Shown here piece by piece: positions 1-8,438 of a stretch of 64,000 nucleotides of DNA. The stretch is from Hydrogenophaga pseudoflava (GTDB lineage: Bacteria; Pseudomonadota; Gammaproteobacteria; Burkholderiales; Burkholderiaceae_C). The stretch covers positions 1 to 64,000 of the forward strand of contig NZ_JAVHJP010000009.1 of NCBI RefSeq assembly GCF_031020795.1, in the 5' to 3' direction. Position 1 is the stretch's first letter. Each line of letters starts with the position of its first letter. The notes beneath the pieces were generated by a model. It was not told where the DNA came from. It was given only the letters and a program-made list of their open reading frames with translations, and searched no databases. Made by a program: the position numbers and the translations under genes.

Positions 1-219
1 TTCGCGGCGTTCGAGAACGGCACCAGGGTGATCGCGCAGGCCATCGCCGAGTCCAGCGCCTTCAGCATCGCCGGTGGTGGCGACACGCTGGCCGCCATTG
101 CCAAGTACGGCATCGAGAAGGACGTGGGCTACATCTCCACCGGTGGCGGCGCTTTCCTCGAAGTGCTGGAAGGCAAGACGCTGCCGGCGTTCGAGGTGCT
201 GGCGCGCCGCGCCGCCTGA
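1..219 (+). CDS. pgk: Phosphoglycerate kinase, C-terminal 72 residues (5' truncated by window edge)
   Basis: Phosphoglycerate kinase makes ATP from 1,3-bisphosphoglycerate in cytoplasmic glycolysis. Only the end of the C-terminal nucleotide-binding domain is present, read in frame from the first base. It shows the family's final motifs: a GGGDT loop followed by a [11 protein letters not shown] segment and a stop shortly after. In related Comamonadaceae pgk lies close to pyk and fba. Here about 36 kb separates it from pyk, which suggests later insertion or rearrangement. The next gene converges on it only 10 bases away and no terminator is obvious. Confidence 0.95.
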   Translation, partial: FAAFENGTRVIAQAIAESSAFSIAGGGDTLAAIAKYGIEKDVGYISTGGGAFLEVLEGKTLPAFEVLARRAA

Positions 220-229
220 CCGGCCGCGC

Positions 230-2266
230 TCAGTCGCCGGCCATGTTCAGCCGCAGGCCGGTCTGACGCACCACGTCCTGCCAGCGCTCGCCCTCGGCGA
301 GCAGCAGGTCGTGCAGCTCACCCGGCGTCGAGGTCTGCACCTGCGCACCTTCGGCCTGCATGCGGGCCGCCACCTCCGGGTCGCGCAGCACCGTGTTGAG
401 CGCGGTGTTGAGCTGGCGCGTGACGCTGTGCGGCGTCTTGGCTGGCGCGAACAGCGCGTACCACTGCGTCATCGCCACACCCGGCACCCCCGCTTCCGAC
501 AGCGTCGGCACATCGGGGCAGGCCGCCAGGCGCTCCGTGCCCGCCACCGCCAGGGCTTTCAGCCGCTTGCTGCGCAAATATGGCAGGGCCGTGAACAGGC
601 TCGGGAACATCAGCTGCACCAGGCCATTGGCCACATCCGCGATCGCCGGTCCGGCGCCCGAGAAGTCGGCGCGGGTCAGGCGCGTGCCGGTCTGCAGCTG
701 GAACAGCTCGGCCGCCAGGTGCGGCACCGTGCCTTCTCCGGCCGAGGCGTAGGCCATGGGCGCCGGCGCGTCGCGCAGCAGCCGCACCAGCGAGGCCACA
801 TCGTCCACCGGCAATGCCGCCGGCACCACCAGCAGCGTGGGCGAATAGCCGATCAGGCCCACCGGCGAAAAGTCCGCCACCGGGTCGTAGCGCAGCTTCT
901 GCAGCGCCGGGTTGATGCCGTGCGTGGCGATGTAGCCGAACAGCAGGGTGTGGCCGTCGGGTTCGGCCGCGGCCACGTATTCGGCGGCGATGCTGCCGTT
1001 GGCGCCCGCGCGGTTGTCCACCACCAGCGGCTGGCCCAGCAGCGGCCCCAGCTTGCGCGTGAGCGTGCGCGCCATGGTGTCGTTGCCGCCCCCCGCGCTG
1101 GTTGGCACGATGATGTGCAGCTCGTGCTGCGGAAAGTTCCGCACCGTGCTGGACGCCGAAGGCGCCGCGCTGCCCGGCACCGGCGCCGCGGGCGGAAACA
1201 CATAGCCTGGCAGGTGCAGCATGCCCTGCATGATTTTGCGGGCGGTGCGCACCAGGGCGGCGCTCTTGACCTCGATGGCCTCGCCTTCGCCTTCGATGTC
1301 CACGGCCACGTCGATCTGTCCCGCCGGGTGCAGCACCACCAGCGCATGGCGGCCGGCCCGGCGCGCGAGGCCGCTGGCCACCGTGCCCGGCAGGGCGAAG
1401 GCCGTGGCCACGCCGATGGCGCCGGTGACGGCGTGCGAGGCGTGGCATTTGTGCGGCGTGAAATAGCGCGAGGTGATGCTGTCCAGCGTGTCGCCCGCGC
1501 TCACCAGCACCGGCTTGGGCACCACGCTGTTCGAGACATCGCCCAGCCCCATGCGCCGGCCGGCTTCCAGCCGCAGGGCTTCGATGCGCGCCAGCAGCGG
1601 CTTGTTGGCGTCCAGCTCGGCCGGCCGTTCGCGGCCGGTGAGGCCGAGGTCGATGGCGCGCAGCACCATCAGCGGCATGGCCGCGTCGATGCAGGTCACC
1701 TCCAGGCCGTCGATCAGGTCGATGCGCTGGCCGGTCGGGAACACCTGGCCGGTGACCGCACCCCACGCATCGAGAAAGTTCAGCAGGATGGGCGCCGAGG
1801 TACCGGCCACGCCGTCGATGCGCGCATCGCCGTCGTAGCTCACTTTGCCGCCCGGCGTGCAGACCGTGGCCTCGATCTGCGAGCCGGTGTTGACGTTGTG
1901 GATGCGGACCGTGGTGCTGCCGTCCTGCGCGGCGATCAGCCCTTGTTCGATGGCGAACGGTGCCACGCCCGAGAGCATGTTGCCGCAGTTGGGCCGCGTG
2001 TCCACCGAGCGGTGGCCCACGCCCACCTGGGCGAACAGGTAGTCCAGATCACAGCCCGGCACCGTGGAGCGCGAGACGATGGCGACCTTGCTGTTGAGCG
2101 TGCTGCCGCCGCCCAGGCCGTCCAGCTGCAGCGGGTCGGAGGCGCCGATGGCGCCGATCAGCGCCTGGTCGCGCGCCTCGTCGCCTTCAGGCAGCCAGTC
2201 GCGCAGGAAGAACGGACCGCGCGATGTGCCGGCGCGCATCAGGACGCAGGGAATGGAGAGGGACAT
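230..2266 (-). CDS. 4-oxalomesaconate tautomerase (GalD/PrpF family) fused to a Bug/TctC substrate-binding domain
   Basis: A 678-residue fusion. Residues 1 to about 357 match the PrpF/GalD isomerase family (4-oxalomesaconate tautomerase of gallate and protocatechuate meta-cleavage). It has the opening MRAGTSRGPFF, the NCGNML cysteine segment and a CHASHAVTGA segment. A short Ala/Pro/Ser linker follows, then a full Bug-type (TctC) domain from about 380 to 678 with the family's IVPTSAGGGND opening. Bug proteins are normally exported, but this protein starts with the cytoplasmic enzyme and has no signal peptide. The Bug part is therefore probably cytoplasmic or non-functional as a transport receptor. 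The Bug half is closely similar to the product of the adjacent upstream gene. The reading frame is open throughout, so the fusion is seen directly; its function is inferred. Confidence 0.85.
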   Translation of the reverse strand: MSLSIPCVLMRAGTSRGPFFLRDWLPEGDEARDQALIGAIGASDPLQLDGLGGGSTLNSKVAIVSRSTVPGCDLDYLFAQVGVGHRSVDTRPNCGNMLSGVAPFAIEQGLIAAQDGSTTVRIHNVNTGSQIEATVCTPGGKVSYDGDARIDGVAGTSAPILLNFLDAWGAVTGQVFPTGQRIDLIDGLEVTCIDAAMPLMVLRAIDLGLTGRERPAELDANKPLLARIEALRLEAGRRMGLGDVSNSVVPKPVLVSAGDTLDSITSRYFTPHKCHASHAVTGAIGVATAFALPGTVASGLARRAGRHALVVLHPAGQIDVAVDIEGEGEAIEVKSAALVRTARKIMQGMLHLPGYVFPPAAPVPGSAAPSASSTVRNFPQHELHIIVPTSAGGGNDTMARTLTRKLGPLLGQPLVVDNRAGANGSIAAEYVAAAEPDGHTLLFGYIATHGINPALQKLRYDPVADFSPVGLIGYSPTLLVVPAALPVDDVASLVRLLRDAPAPMAYASAGEGTVPHLAAELFQLQTGTRLTRADFSGAGPAIADVANGLVQLMFPSLFTALPYLRSKRLKALAVAGTERLAACPDVPTLSEAGVPGVAMTQWYALFAPAKTPHSVTRQLNTALNTVLRDPEVAARMQAEGAQVQTSTPGELHDLLLAEGERWQDVVRQTGLRLNMAGD

Positions 2267-2300
2267 GGATGCTGCTCCGAGGGGCCGGCGGTCGGTACGA

Positions 2301-3257
2301 TCAATCCGCCGTGATCTTGGCCTTGACCACCACGTTCTTCCACTTGGCCAGCTCTGACTTCACCAGGCCGCCGAGCTGCTCGGGCGTGCTGGTCTCGACA
2401 TCCGCGCCATGGTCTTCCATGCGCTTGATCACTTCCTTGTCGGCCAGCACTTCGTTGATGGACTTGTTGAGCTTGGCCACCACGTCCTTCGGCGTCTTGG
2501 CGGGCGCGAAGATCGCGTACCACTGCTGCACTTCGACGCCGTCCACACCGGCTTCCTTCATCGTGGGCACGTCGGGCAGCAGGGGCGAGCGCTTGGGTCC
2601 GGCGATGGCCAGCGCCTTGAGCTTGCCGCCCTTGACGTGCGGCAGCGCGGTGAACAGGCTGGGGAACATGAACTGCGTCTGGCCGCCCAGGGTGTCGTTG
2701 ATCGCAGGCGACGAACCCTTGTAGGGCACGCCGATCATCTCCACGCCCGCGTTCATCTTGAACAGCTCGCCCGCGAAGTGCGGCGCGGTGCCGTTGCCCG
2801 CGGTGGCATAGACGTAGCGCTCGGGCTTGGCCTTGAGCTGGGCCACCAGGTCCTTCACGTCCTTCACGCCCACGGCCGCGTTGGCCACCATCAGCGTGCC
2901 AGAGTAGCCCACCAGAGCCACCGGCTCGAAGTCGGTCACCGGGTCGTAGCGCAGTTTCTGCAGCGCGGGGTTCATGGCGTGGGTGGCGATGTAGCCCAGC
3001 ATCAGCGTGTGGCCGTCGGGCGTGGCGCGGGCCACGAACTCGCTGGCGATGGCGCCGTTGGCGCCGGCCTTGTTCTCCACGATCACGCTCTGGCCGAGCA
3101 TGGGCGCCAGCTTCTGCGCGATGGTGCGGGCCATCAGGTCGTTGCCGCCACCGGCCGCGGTGGGCACGACGATGGTGACGTTTTTGCTGGGGAAACCTTG
3201 CGCCGCGCTGGTGAGGGCGGTGAGGGCGAGTGCGATCGCGGTGAGGGTGGATTTCAT
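2301..3257 (-). CDS. Bug-family (TctC) tripartite tricarboxylate transporter substrate-binding protein
   Basis: A 318-residue periplasmic binding protein. The start was chosen at an ATG with GGAGAC upstream because it gives a short signal peptide (MKSTLTAIALALTALTSAAQG). The open frame extends much further upstream, but only antisense to the LysR gene. The mature protein has the Bug signature IVVPTAAGGGNDLMAR near its start and RYDPVTDFEPV in the middle. Such proteins bind carboxylates for TctAB-type transporters or sensory systems; no tctA/tctB genes are nearby. It lies 34 bases upstream of, and in the same direction as, the galD-Bug fusion, and is divergent from a LysR regulator that probably controls both. 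Confidence 0.9.
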   Translation of the reverse strand: MKSTLTAIALALTALTSAAQGFPSKNVTIVVPTAAGGGNDLMARTIAQKLAPMLGQSVIVENKAGANGAIASEFVARATPDGHTLMLGYIATHAMNPALQKLRYDPVTDFEPVALVGYSGTLMVANAAVGVKDVKDLVAQLKAKPERYVYATAGNGTAPHFAGELFKMNAGVEMIGVPYKGSSPAINDTLGGQTQFMFPSLFTALPHVKGGKLKALAIAGPKRSPLLPDVPTMKEAGVDGVEVQQWYAIFAPAKTPKDVVAKLNKSINEVLADKEVIKRMEDHGADVETSTPEQLGGLVKSELAKWKNVVVKAKITAD

Positions 3258-3330
3258 CGGTTTGTCTCCGGTGTTTGGGAAAGTGGGCGAATCATCCGAT
3301 GCCGGAAGATGTCTGTGAATTGCATAGTTG

Positions 3331-3344
3331 GGATCGATTGATCC
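3331..3344. promoter_or_regulatory. Probable LysR-type operator between divergent genes
   Basis: The palindrome GGATC-GATT-GATCC lies in the 126-base gap between the Bug gene and the divergent LysR gene. Flanking TTG and CAA extend it to an approximate T-N11-A LysR-type site. The palindrome is seen directly; assignment to the neighbouring LysR protein rests on position only. Confidence 0.5.
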
Positions 3345-3383
3345 ACAATGTGCATCAATCAGAAACACCGTGTCCAGCACCGC

Positions 3384-4313
3384 ATGTCCGCCCATTTCGA
3401 CCTCAACGATCTCATGGCCTTCCGCGCGGTGGCCGAGCTCGGCAACTTCCGCAAAGCGGCCGAGTCGGTCCACATCTCGCAGCCGGCCTTCAGCCGCCGC
3501 ATCGACAAGCTGGAGCAGGCGCTGGGCGTGCGCCTGCTGGAGCGCAGCACGCGGCGCGTCAGCCTCACGGTGGTCGGGCGCGACTTCGACCGCCAGCTGC
3601 GCCAGATCCTCGACGCGCTGGACACCACGCTGCTCGGCATCCGCGGCGTGGCGGCCACGCGCATGGGCGAGGTCACCATCGCGGCCGTGCCCTCGGCGGT
3701 GAACTACTTCCTCTCCAGTGTGATCGCGCGCTACCACGAGCGCTACCCGCGGGTGCGCGTGAAGATCATCGACGAGAGCGCCAACACGGTGCTGCTGGCG
3801 GTGGCGCGCGGCGAGGCCGACTTCGGCCTGAACTTCGTCGGCTCGCAGGAGGGCGATGTGGAGTTCAAGCCGCTGGTGGAGGAGCAGTTCGTGGCGGCCT
3901 GCCGGCGCGACCACCCGCTGGCGAAGAAGCGCCAGGTGCGCTGGGCCGAACTCGCGCAGTACGACTACATCGCCGCCGACAAGGTCTCGGGCAACCGCCT
4001 GCTGCTGGACCAGGCTCTGGCCGGCATGGCCGAGCAGCCGCACAGCCTGTACGAAACGCGGCACGGCACGACCATGATCGGACTGGTGGAGGCGGGGCTG
4101 GGTGTGGCGGTGGTGCCTTCGATGGCCATGCCGGCCAAGGACCACCCGCTGCTGGCCAGCGTGCCGCTGGTGGACCCGGTGGTCAAACGCATGGTGGGCC
4201 TGATCAAGCGCCGCTCGACCGTGCTCACGCCGGCGGCGCAGGAGTTCTACAACCTCTGTGCCGAGATGCAGACCGGCCAGCCGCGCCGGCGCGCGCGCAA
4301 GGCCGCGGCCTGA
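3384..4313 (+). CDS. LysR-family transcriptional regulator
   Basis: A 309-residue LysR-type regulator. An N-terminal winged helix-turn-helix (FRAVAELGNFRKAAESVHISQPAFSRRI in overlapping parts, residues about 10-40) is followed by a periplasmic-binding-like effector domain from about residue 90. The start was set at the ATG giving MSAHFDLNDLM, which places the helix at the usual distance from the N-terminus; an ATG 36 bases upstream is possible. The gene is divergent from the Bug and GalD-Bug genes, so it probably senses a carboxylate or aromatic-acid intermediate and regulates them. The ligand cannot be read from sequence. Confidence 0.9.
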   Translation: MSAHFDLNDLMAFRAVAELGNFRKAAESVHISQPAFSRRIDKLEQALGVRLLERSTRRVSLTVVGRDFDRQLRQILDALDTTLLGIRGVAATRMGEVTIAAVPSAVNYFLSSVIARYHERYPRVRVKIIDESANTVLLAVARGEADFGLNFVGSQEGDVEFKPLVEEQFVAACRRDHPLAKKRQVRWAELAQYDYIAADKVSGNRLLLDQALAGMAEQPHSLYETRHGTTMIGLVEAGLGVAVVPSMAMPAKDHPLLASVPLVDPVVKRMVGLIKRRSTVLTPAAQEFYNLCAEMQTGQPRRRARKAAA

Positions 4314-4319
4314 CCCGTC

Positions 4320-4730
4320 TCAGGACTTGCGCGTCGGGATGCGCAGCACCACCCACGCGCCGATCACGCCCAGCACCACCAGCACCACCTGCGCGATCCA
4401 GCGGTGGCGGAAGCTCCAGATCGAAAAGCTCACCATCACCAGCATCGAGACCACGGCGATGGTCTTGGTGCGCCGCGTGAGGCTGCGGTTCGCCTCCCAG
4501 TCGCGCAGCATCGGGCCGGTGAGGCGGTGGTTCAGCAGCCAGGCGTGCAGGCGTGGCGAGGCCTTGGCATAACAGGCCGCGGCCAGCAGGATGAAGGGGG
4601 TGGTGGGCAGACCCGGCACCACCACACCGATGAGCCCGAGCACCAGCGACACCGAGCCGGCGACCCAGAGCAGACCACGCACCAGGCGCGAGTGGTGGAC
4701 CGTCTCTGCGCCCTGGTCGCCTCGGCTCAT
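4320..4730 (-). CDS. DUF454 (YbaN-like) inner-membrane protein
   Basis: A 136-residue protein of the DUF454/YbaN family. After a short polar N-terminus comes the family core G-V-V-V-P-G-L-P-T-T-P-F-I-L-L-A-A in the first membrane segment. The motif CYAKASPRLHAWLLNH follows, then a loop and two more hydrophobic segments. The function of the family is unknown. The start overlaps the stop of the upstream SirB2-like gene in an ATGA, so the two are translationally coupled. It converges on the LysR gene with a 6-base gap. Confidence 0.85.
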   Translation of the reverse strand: MSRGDQGAETVHHSRLVRGLLWVAGSVSLVLGLIGVVVPGLPTTPFILLAAACYAKASPRLHAWLLNHRLTGPMLRDWEANRSLTRRTKTIAVVSMLVMVSFSIWSFRHRWIAQVVLVVLGVIGAWVVLRIPTRKS

Positions 4731-5137
4731 GGGGCGAACAGGCCCAGCGGGTGGTGGGCCACGGCGATGCTGACCATGAAGCCGACCACGGCCAGTGCGG
4801 CCACAAAACAGAGCGCCTTGGCTCCGCGCGTGGGTGCCCGCTTGAGTGCCAGCGTGCCGAGCACGATGTAGACGATCAGCAGCACCAGCTTGGCCAGCAG
4901 CCAGTGGTTCTGCGTGGGGTTGAGTTGCAGCAGCCACCACAGCGTGCCGCCGGCCAGCAGCAGCAGCGAATCGATGACCGGCGCCAGGCCGCGCGCCCAG
5001 CCCGCCATGGGCCAGGCCTGCCCCGCCAGCACGCCCAGACCGCGCACGGCGAACAGCGCGACGCTGAGCGTCACCAGGGTGATGTGCAGCGGCCGCAGCC
5101 AGGGGTAGATCGCAGCGACCAGTTCGGGTGTGGGCAT
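4727..5137 (-). CDS. SirB2-family integral membrane protein
   Basis: A 136-residue, mostly hydrophobic protein with four predicted membrane segments (about residues 15-35, 50-66, 78-97 and 105-127). It carries the family's opening YPWLRPLHITLVTLS and a central NHWLLAKLVLLIVYIVLG segment. SirB2-like proteins are widespread in proteobacteria and have no clear biochemical role. It is coupled by ATGA to the DUF454 gene and lies downstream of an Old Yellow Enzyme gene on the same strand with a 35-base gap. Confidence 0.85.
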   Translation of the reverse strand: MPTPELVAAIYPWLRPLHITLVTLSVALFAVRGLGVLAGQAWPMAGWARGLAPVIDSLLLLAGGTLWWLLQLNPTQNHWLLAKLVLLIVYIVLGTLALKRAPTRGAKALCFVAALAVVGFMVSIAVAHHPLGLFAP

Positions 5138-5172
5138 GGTCCGCGCATCATAGGTCGCCGCGCGGAGGACGA

Positions 5173-6276
5173 TCAGTCTTCAAGAAAGGGGTAGTCCGTG
5201 TAGCCCTCGGCCCCACCACCGTAGAAGGTCATCTTGTCCGGCTTGTTGAACGGGCCGCCGCGGCGCAGGCGGGCCACCAGGTCGGGGTTGGCGATGTAGG
5301 CCTTGCCGAAGGCCACCAGGTCGGCGCCATCGGCCAGGGCCTGCTGCGCCAGCTCGAGGTCGTAGCCGTTGTTGACCATCCAGGCGCCCTGGCCACCGGC
5401 GTGCCGGTACGCGGTCTTGAACGCGGCGTAGTCGAACGGCCGGTCGGGCAGTTCGCGCGGGCCACCGGTGGCGCCTTCGATCACGTGCACATAGGCCAGC
5501 CCATGCGGCGCCAGCTTGCGCGCCACATACTCGAACAGCGGCTGCGGGTCGGCGTCGACGATGTCGTTGGCGGGCGTCACGGGCGAGAGGCGGATGCCGG
5601 TGCGGCCACCGCCGACGGCCTCCGTCACCGCAGCCACCACTTCCAGCAGCAGGCGCGCGCGGTTGGCGATGCCGCCGCCGTAGTCGTCGGTGCGCTGGTT
5701 GGCGCCGGTCTTGAGGAACTGGTCGATCAGGTAGCCGTTGGCTGCGTGGATCTCGACGCCGTCGAAGCCGGCGCTGATGGCGTTCTGGGCCGCATGCCGG
5801 TAGGCCTGCACGATGCCGGGAATCTCCTCGGCGTCCAGCGCGCGCGGCTCGGAGGTGTCGACGAAGGTCGGCACGCCGTCCTTGAGCAGCACGGTCTTGG
5901 TGTGGGCGCGGATCGCCGAGGGCGCGACCGGCTTCTGGTAGTGCGGCTGCAGCTCCACATGCGAGACGCGGCCCACGTGCCAGAGCTGGGTGACGATCTG
6001 GCCGCCGAGGTCGTGCACCGCCTTGGTCACGCGCTTCCAGCCGTCCAGCTGCTCGATGCCGTACAGGCCGGGCACGTCGGCGTAGCCCTGGCCCTGGTGG
6101 CAGATCGCGGTGGCCTCGGTGATCAGCAGGCCGGCGCTGGCGCGCTGCGCGTAGTACTCGGCCATCAGCGGCGTGGGAATGGCGTCGGGCGCGCGGTTGC
6201 GCGTCAGCGGCGCCATGACGATGCGGTTGGCCAGGTGCAGGTCGCCGGCGGTGACGGGGTCGAAGAGGGTGGTCAT
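5173..6276 (-). CDS. nemA: Alkene reductase of the Old Yellow Enzyme family (NemA-like)
   Basis: A 367-residue FMN-dependent ene-reductase, close to the usual length of NemA/xenobiotic reductases. It has the family opening [26 protein letters not shown], read in two overlapping parts. The [18 protein letters not shown] segment is the conserved active-site and FMN-binding region, and a C-terminal [19 protein letters not shown] phosphate-binding segment follows. These enzymes reduce activated C=C bonds and nitro compounds with NAD(P)H in the cytoplasm. The ATG start is well placed. It is divergent from a flavin monooxygenase gene. The physiological substrate is unknown. Confidence 0.92.
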   Translation of the reverse strand: MTTLFDPVTAGDLHLANRIVMAPLTRNRAPDAIPTPLMAEYYAQRASAGLLITEATAICHQGQGYADVPGLYGIEQLDGWKRVTKAVHDLGGQIVTQLWHVGRVSHVELQPHYQKPVAPSAIRAHTKTVLLKDGVPTFVDTSEPRALDAEEIPGIVQAYRHAAQNAISAGFDGVEIHAANGYLIDQFLKTGANQRTDDYGGGIANRARLLLEVVAAVTEAVGGGRTGIRLSPVTPANDIVDADPQPLFEYVARKLAPHGLAYVHVIEGATGGPRELPDRPFDYAAFKTAYRHAGGQGAWMVNNGYDLELAQQALADGADLVAFGKAYIANPDLVARLRRGGPFNKPDKMTFYGGGAEGYTDYPFLED

Positions 6277-6417
6277 GGTCGGTTGGAAGTGAAACGGTCG
6301 GTACAGCCTACGCCGACCGGCGTGGCCTTGCCATCACGTTCCGGACAGGGCTTGCTTGGTGTCAGGGTTTGATTGGATCGGCAGCGCGTGGATGCCCCAC
6401 GGACCACAATCGGGCGC

Positions 6418-7461
6418 ATGAAATCCCTGTCCTCCATCCGCCTGTCCATGCTCGACCTCGTTGCCGTGCGCGACGGCGGCACCGTGGCCGACGCGCTGGC
6501 CATCGCGCTGCGCACCGCGCAGCACGCCGAGCGCCTGGGCTTCACCCGCTACTGGCTGGCCGAGCACCACAACATGAGCGGCATCGCCAGTTCGGCCACG
6601 GCCGTGCTGGTGGGCCACATCGCGGGTGGCACGCAGCGCATCCGCGTCGGTTCGGGCGGCGTGATGCTGCCCAACCACGCGCCACTGGTGGTGGCCGAGG
6701 CCTTCGGCACGCTGGCCGAGCTGCATCCCGGGCGCATCGACCTGGGCCTGGGCCGTGCGCCCGGCACCGACCCGCTGACCATGCGCGCGCTGCGCCGCGA
6801 CCGCGTGGAGACCGAAGAGGACTTCCCGCGCGACGTGGCCGAGCTGCAGCGCCTGCTGGACGACCCGCAGCCAGGCCAGCGCCTGATCGCCATGCCCGGC
6901 GCGGGCACCAAGGTGCCGGTGTGGCTGCTCGGTTCCAGCCTGTTCTCGGCCCAGCTCGCGGCCGAGCGCGGCCTCCCCTACGCCTTTGCCTCGCACTTCG
7001 CGCCGCGCTACCTGCTGCAGGCGCTGCAGCTGTACCGCCAGAACTTCAGGCCGTCCAAGGTGCTGGACAAGCCCTATGCGGTGGTGGGCGTGCCGCTGAT
7101 CGCCGCGCCCACCGACGACGAGGCCGAGTACCTCGCCAGCAGCACCTACCAGCGCGTGCTGGGCATCCTGACCGGCCAACGCGGCCAGCTGCCGGCGCCG
7201 GTCGAGGGCTTCATGGACCGGCTGGACGCGCAGGCGCGCGCGGCCATCGCCGATTTTCTGGCCTGCGCCGTGGTGGGCGGGCCGGAGACGGTGCGCGCCG
7301 GTCTGCAGCAGCTGGCCGACGCCACCCAGGCCGACGAGTTCATGCTGGTGAGCGACGTGTTCGACCCGGCGCTGCGGCTGCGCTCGCTGGACCTCGCGGC
7401 GCAGGCGATGGGGCTCAGCGCAGCGGCGGCGCCGGTGGTGCCGGCGGCAACGCTCCCCTGA
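6418..7461 (+). CDS. LLM-class flavin-dependent oxidoreductase (MsnO8-like, luciferase family)
   Basis: A 347-residue protein of the bacterial luciferase-like monooxygenase superfamily. It starts [12 protein letters not shown], carries [18 protein letters not shown] (the conserved AEHH of MsnO8-type members) around residues 41-57, and has [14 protein letters not shown] near residue 105. The start was set at the ATG giving [10 protein letters not shown] because this matches the family; an upstream in-frame start would add 15 atypical residues. Members use reduced FMN, but the substrate is unknown. Its 3' end overlaps the convergent AraC gene by 47 bases. Confidence 0.9.
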   Translation: MKSLSSIRLSMLDLVAVRDGGTVADALAIALRTAQHAERLGFTRYWLAEHHNMSGIASSATAVLVGHIAGGTQRIRVGSGGVMLPNHAPLVVAEAFGTLAELHPGRIDLGLGRAPGTDPLTMRALRRDRVETEEDFPRDVAELQRLLDDPQPGQRLIAMPGAGTKVPVWLLGSSLFSAQLAAERGLPYAFASHFAPRYLLQALQLYRQNFRPSKVLDKPYAVVGVPLIAAPTDDEAEYLASSTYQRVLGILTGQRGQLPAPVEGFMDRLDAQARAAIADFLACAVVGGPETVRAGLQQLADATQADEFMLVSDVFDPALRLRSLDLAAQAMGLSAAAAPVVPAATLP

Positions 7462-8308
7462 GCCATTCGCGCGGCGAGTGCCCGACCTTGGTGGCGAAGG
7501 CGCGGCTGAGGGCCGAGGGGTTGGCGTAGCCCAGCTCGCTCGCCAGCTGCTTGATCGAGCTGCCCCGCGCCAGACCGGTCTGCGCCAGCCCGATGCGCCA
7601 GTCGCTCAGGTAGTCCGCCGGCGTCTGGCCCACCAGCTGCCGGAACAGGCTGGTGAAGCCGGTGCGCGACATGCCGGCCACCGCGGCCAGCTGCTCGATG
7701 CTCCAGGGCTCGCCGGGCTCGTCGTGCATGGCCACGATGGCGCGCGCCAGCCGGGGCTCGGACAGGCCCGTGACCAGCCCGGGCGGCACGCCGGCCTCGC
7801 GCGGGTGGTCCAGCAGCCAGCGCAGCGTCTGGATCAGCACCACTTCGAACAGCCGGTCGGCCAGCAGCCGGTGGCCACAGCGCACGCGGGCCGTCTCGGC
7901 GAACAGCAGCTCCAGCGAAGCACCCAGCCCCTCGACCTCGTCCAGCGACAGCGCGATGGCGCCCGGCAGGGTGCGCACCAGTGGGTGGGCCGGGCCGCCG
8001 TCGAACCACAGTTGCGCACAGGTGAAGTCGGAGCCTTCGATGGGCGGGTTGTGGAAGTGGTGGGTGATGGCGCGCGGGTAGAACAGCAGCGCGGGTGCGC
8101 GCAGGTGCAGGCGCAGTGGCACGGCCTCCCGTGGCGGGTGCGTGACATCGAGCGTGCCCCGGCGCAGCAGGTGGAGGTAACCCATGCCCGGCGGCGGCGT
8201 GAAGCTCTGCACGCCGCAGAGCGTGCCGGTGAACGACAGCTCGGCGCGCACGGGAAACCGTTCCAGCAGGCCGGACAGTCGGTCGACGGACGGGGGTGGG
8301 GTGGTCAT
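7415..8308 (-). CDS. AraC-family transcriptional regulator with cupin-type N-terminal domain
   Basis: A 297-residue regulator. The N-terminal half (about 10-185) looks like the AraC_binding_6/cupin domain seen in GadX/FtrA-like proteins. The C-terminal half (about 200-290) has two helix-turn-helix motifs, including [21 protein letters not shown] and [20 protein letters not shown]. The ATG giving [11 protein letters not shown] was chosen because the cupin begins directly after it. Two direct repeats just upstream look like its own binding site. It is divergent from a secreted protein gene and convergent with the flavin monooxygenase gene, so either could be a target. Confidence 0.9.
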   Translation of the reverse strand: MTTPPPSVDRLSGLLERFPVRAELSFTGTLCGVQSFTPPPGMGYLHLLRRGTLDVTHPPREAVPLRLHLRAPALLFYPRAITHHFHNPPIEGSDFTCAQLWFDGGPAHPLVRTLPGAIALSLDEVEGLGASLELLFAETARVRCGHRLLADRLFEVVLIQTLRWLLDHPREAGVPPGLVTGLSEPRLARAIVAMHDEPGEPWSIEQLAAVAGMSRTGFTSLFRQLVGQTPADYLSDWRIGLAQTGLARGSSIKQLASELGYANPSALSRAFATKVGHSPREWLRGALPPAPPAPPLR

Positions 8309-8317
8309 GCCGGGGGA

Positions 8318-8347
8318 TGTACGAAAGGGTATGAATTTTGTACGAAA
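8318..8347. promoter_or_regulatory. Direct-repeat operator, probably for the adjacent AraC-type regulator
   Basis: TGTACGAAA occurs at 8318-8326 and again at 8339-8347. The two copies start 21 bases apart, which is two helical turns. This spacing and same-strand repetition are typical of AraC/XylS-family sites. They lie 10-39 bases upstream of the AraC start, in the gap to the divergent secreted-protein gene. The repeats are seen directly; the regulator assignment is inferred. Confidence 0.6.
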
Positions 8348-8438
8348 TGTTCCCATCTGAACAGGGCGCGGCCGGACACTGGGTGCCACGGATCGCCGCC
8401 GGGCGGTCCGCTTTACACCCCCCACCCAGGAGTTTCCG

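Noticed and set aside
74..2314. Long open frame (about 746 codons) antisense to the galD-Bug gene
   Set aside because: The product is rich in Arg, His and Gln with no recognisable motif. It is the usual shadow of a GC-rich gene on the other strand.
2301..4145. Start of the Bug gene far upstream, inside the LysR gene
   Set aside because: The added 296 residues are antisense to LysR and Arg/His-rich. The ATG at 3257 gives a signal peptide and has a ribosome site.
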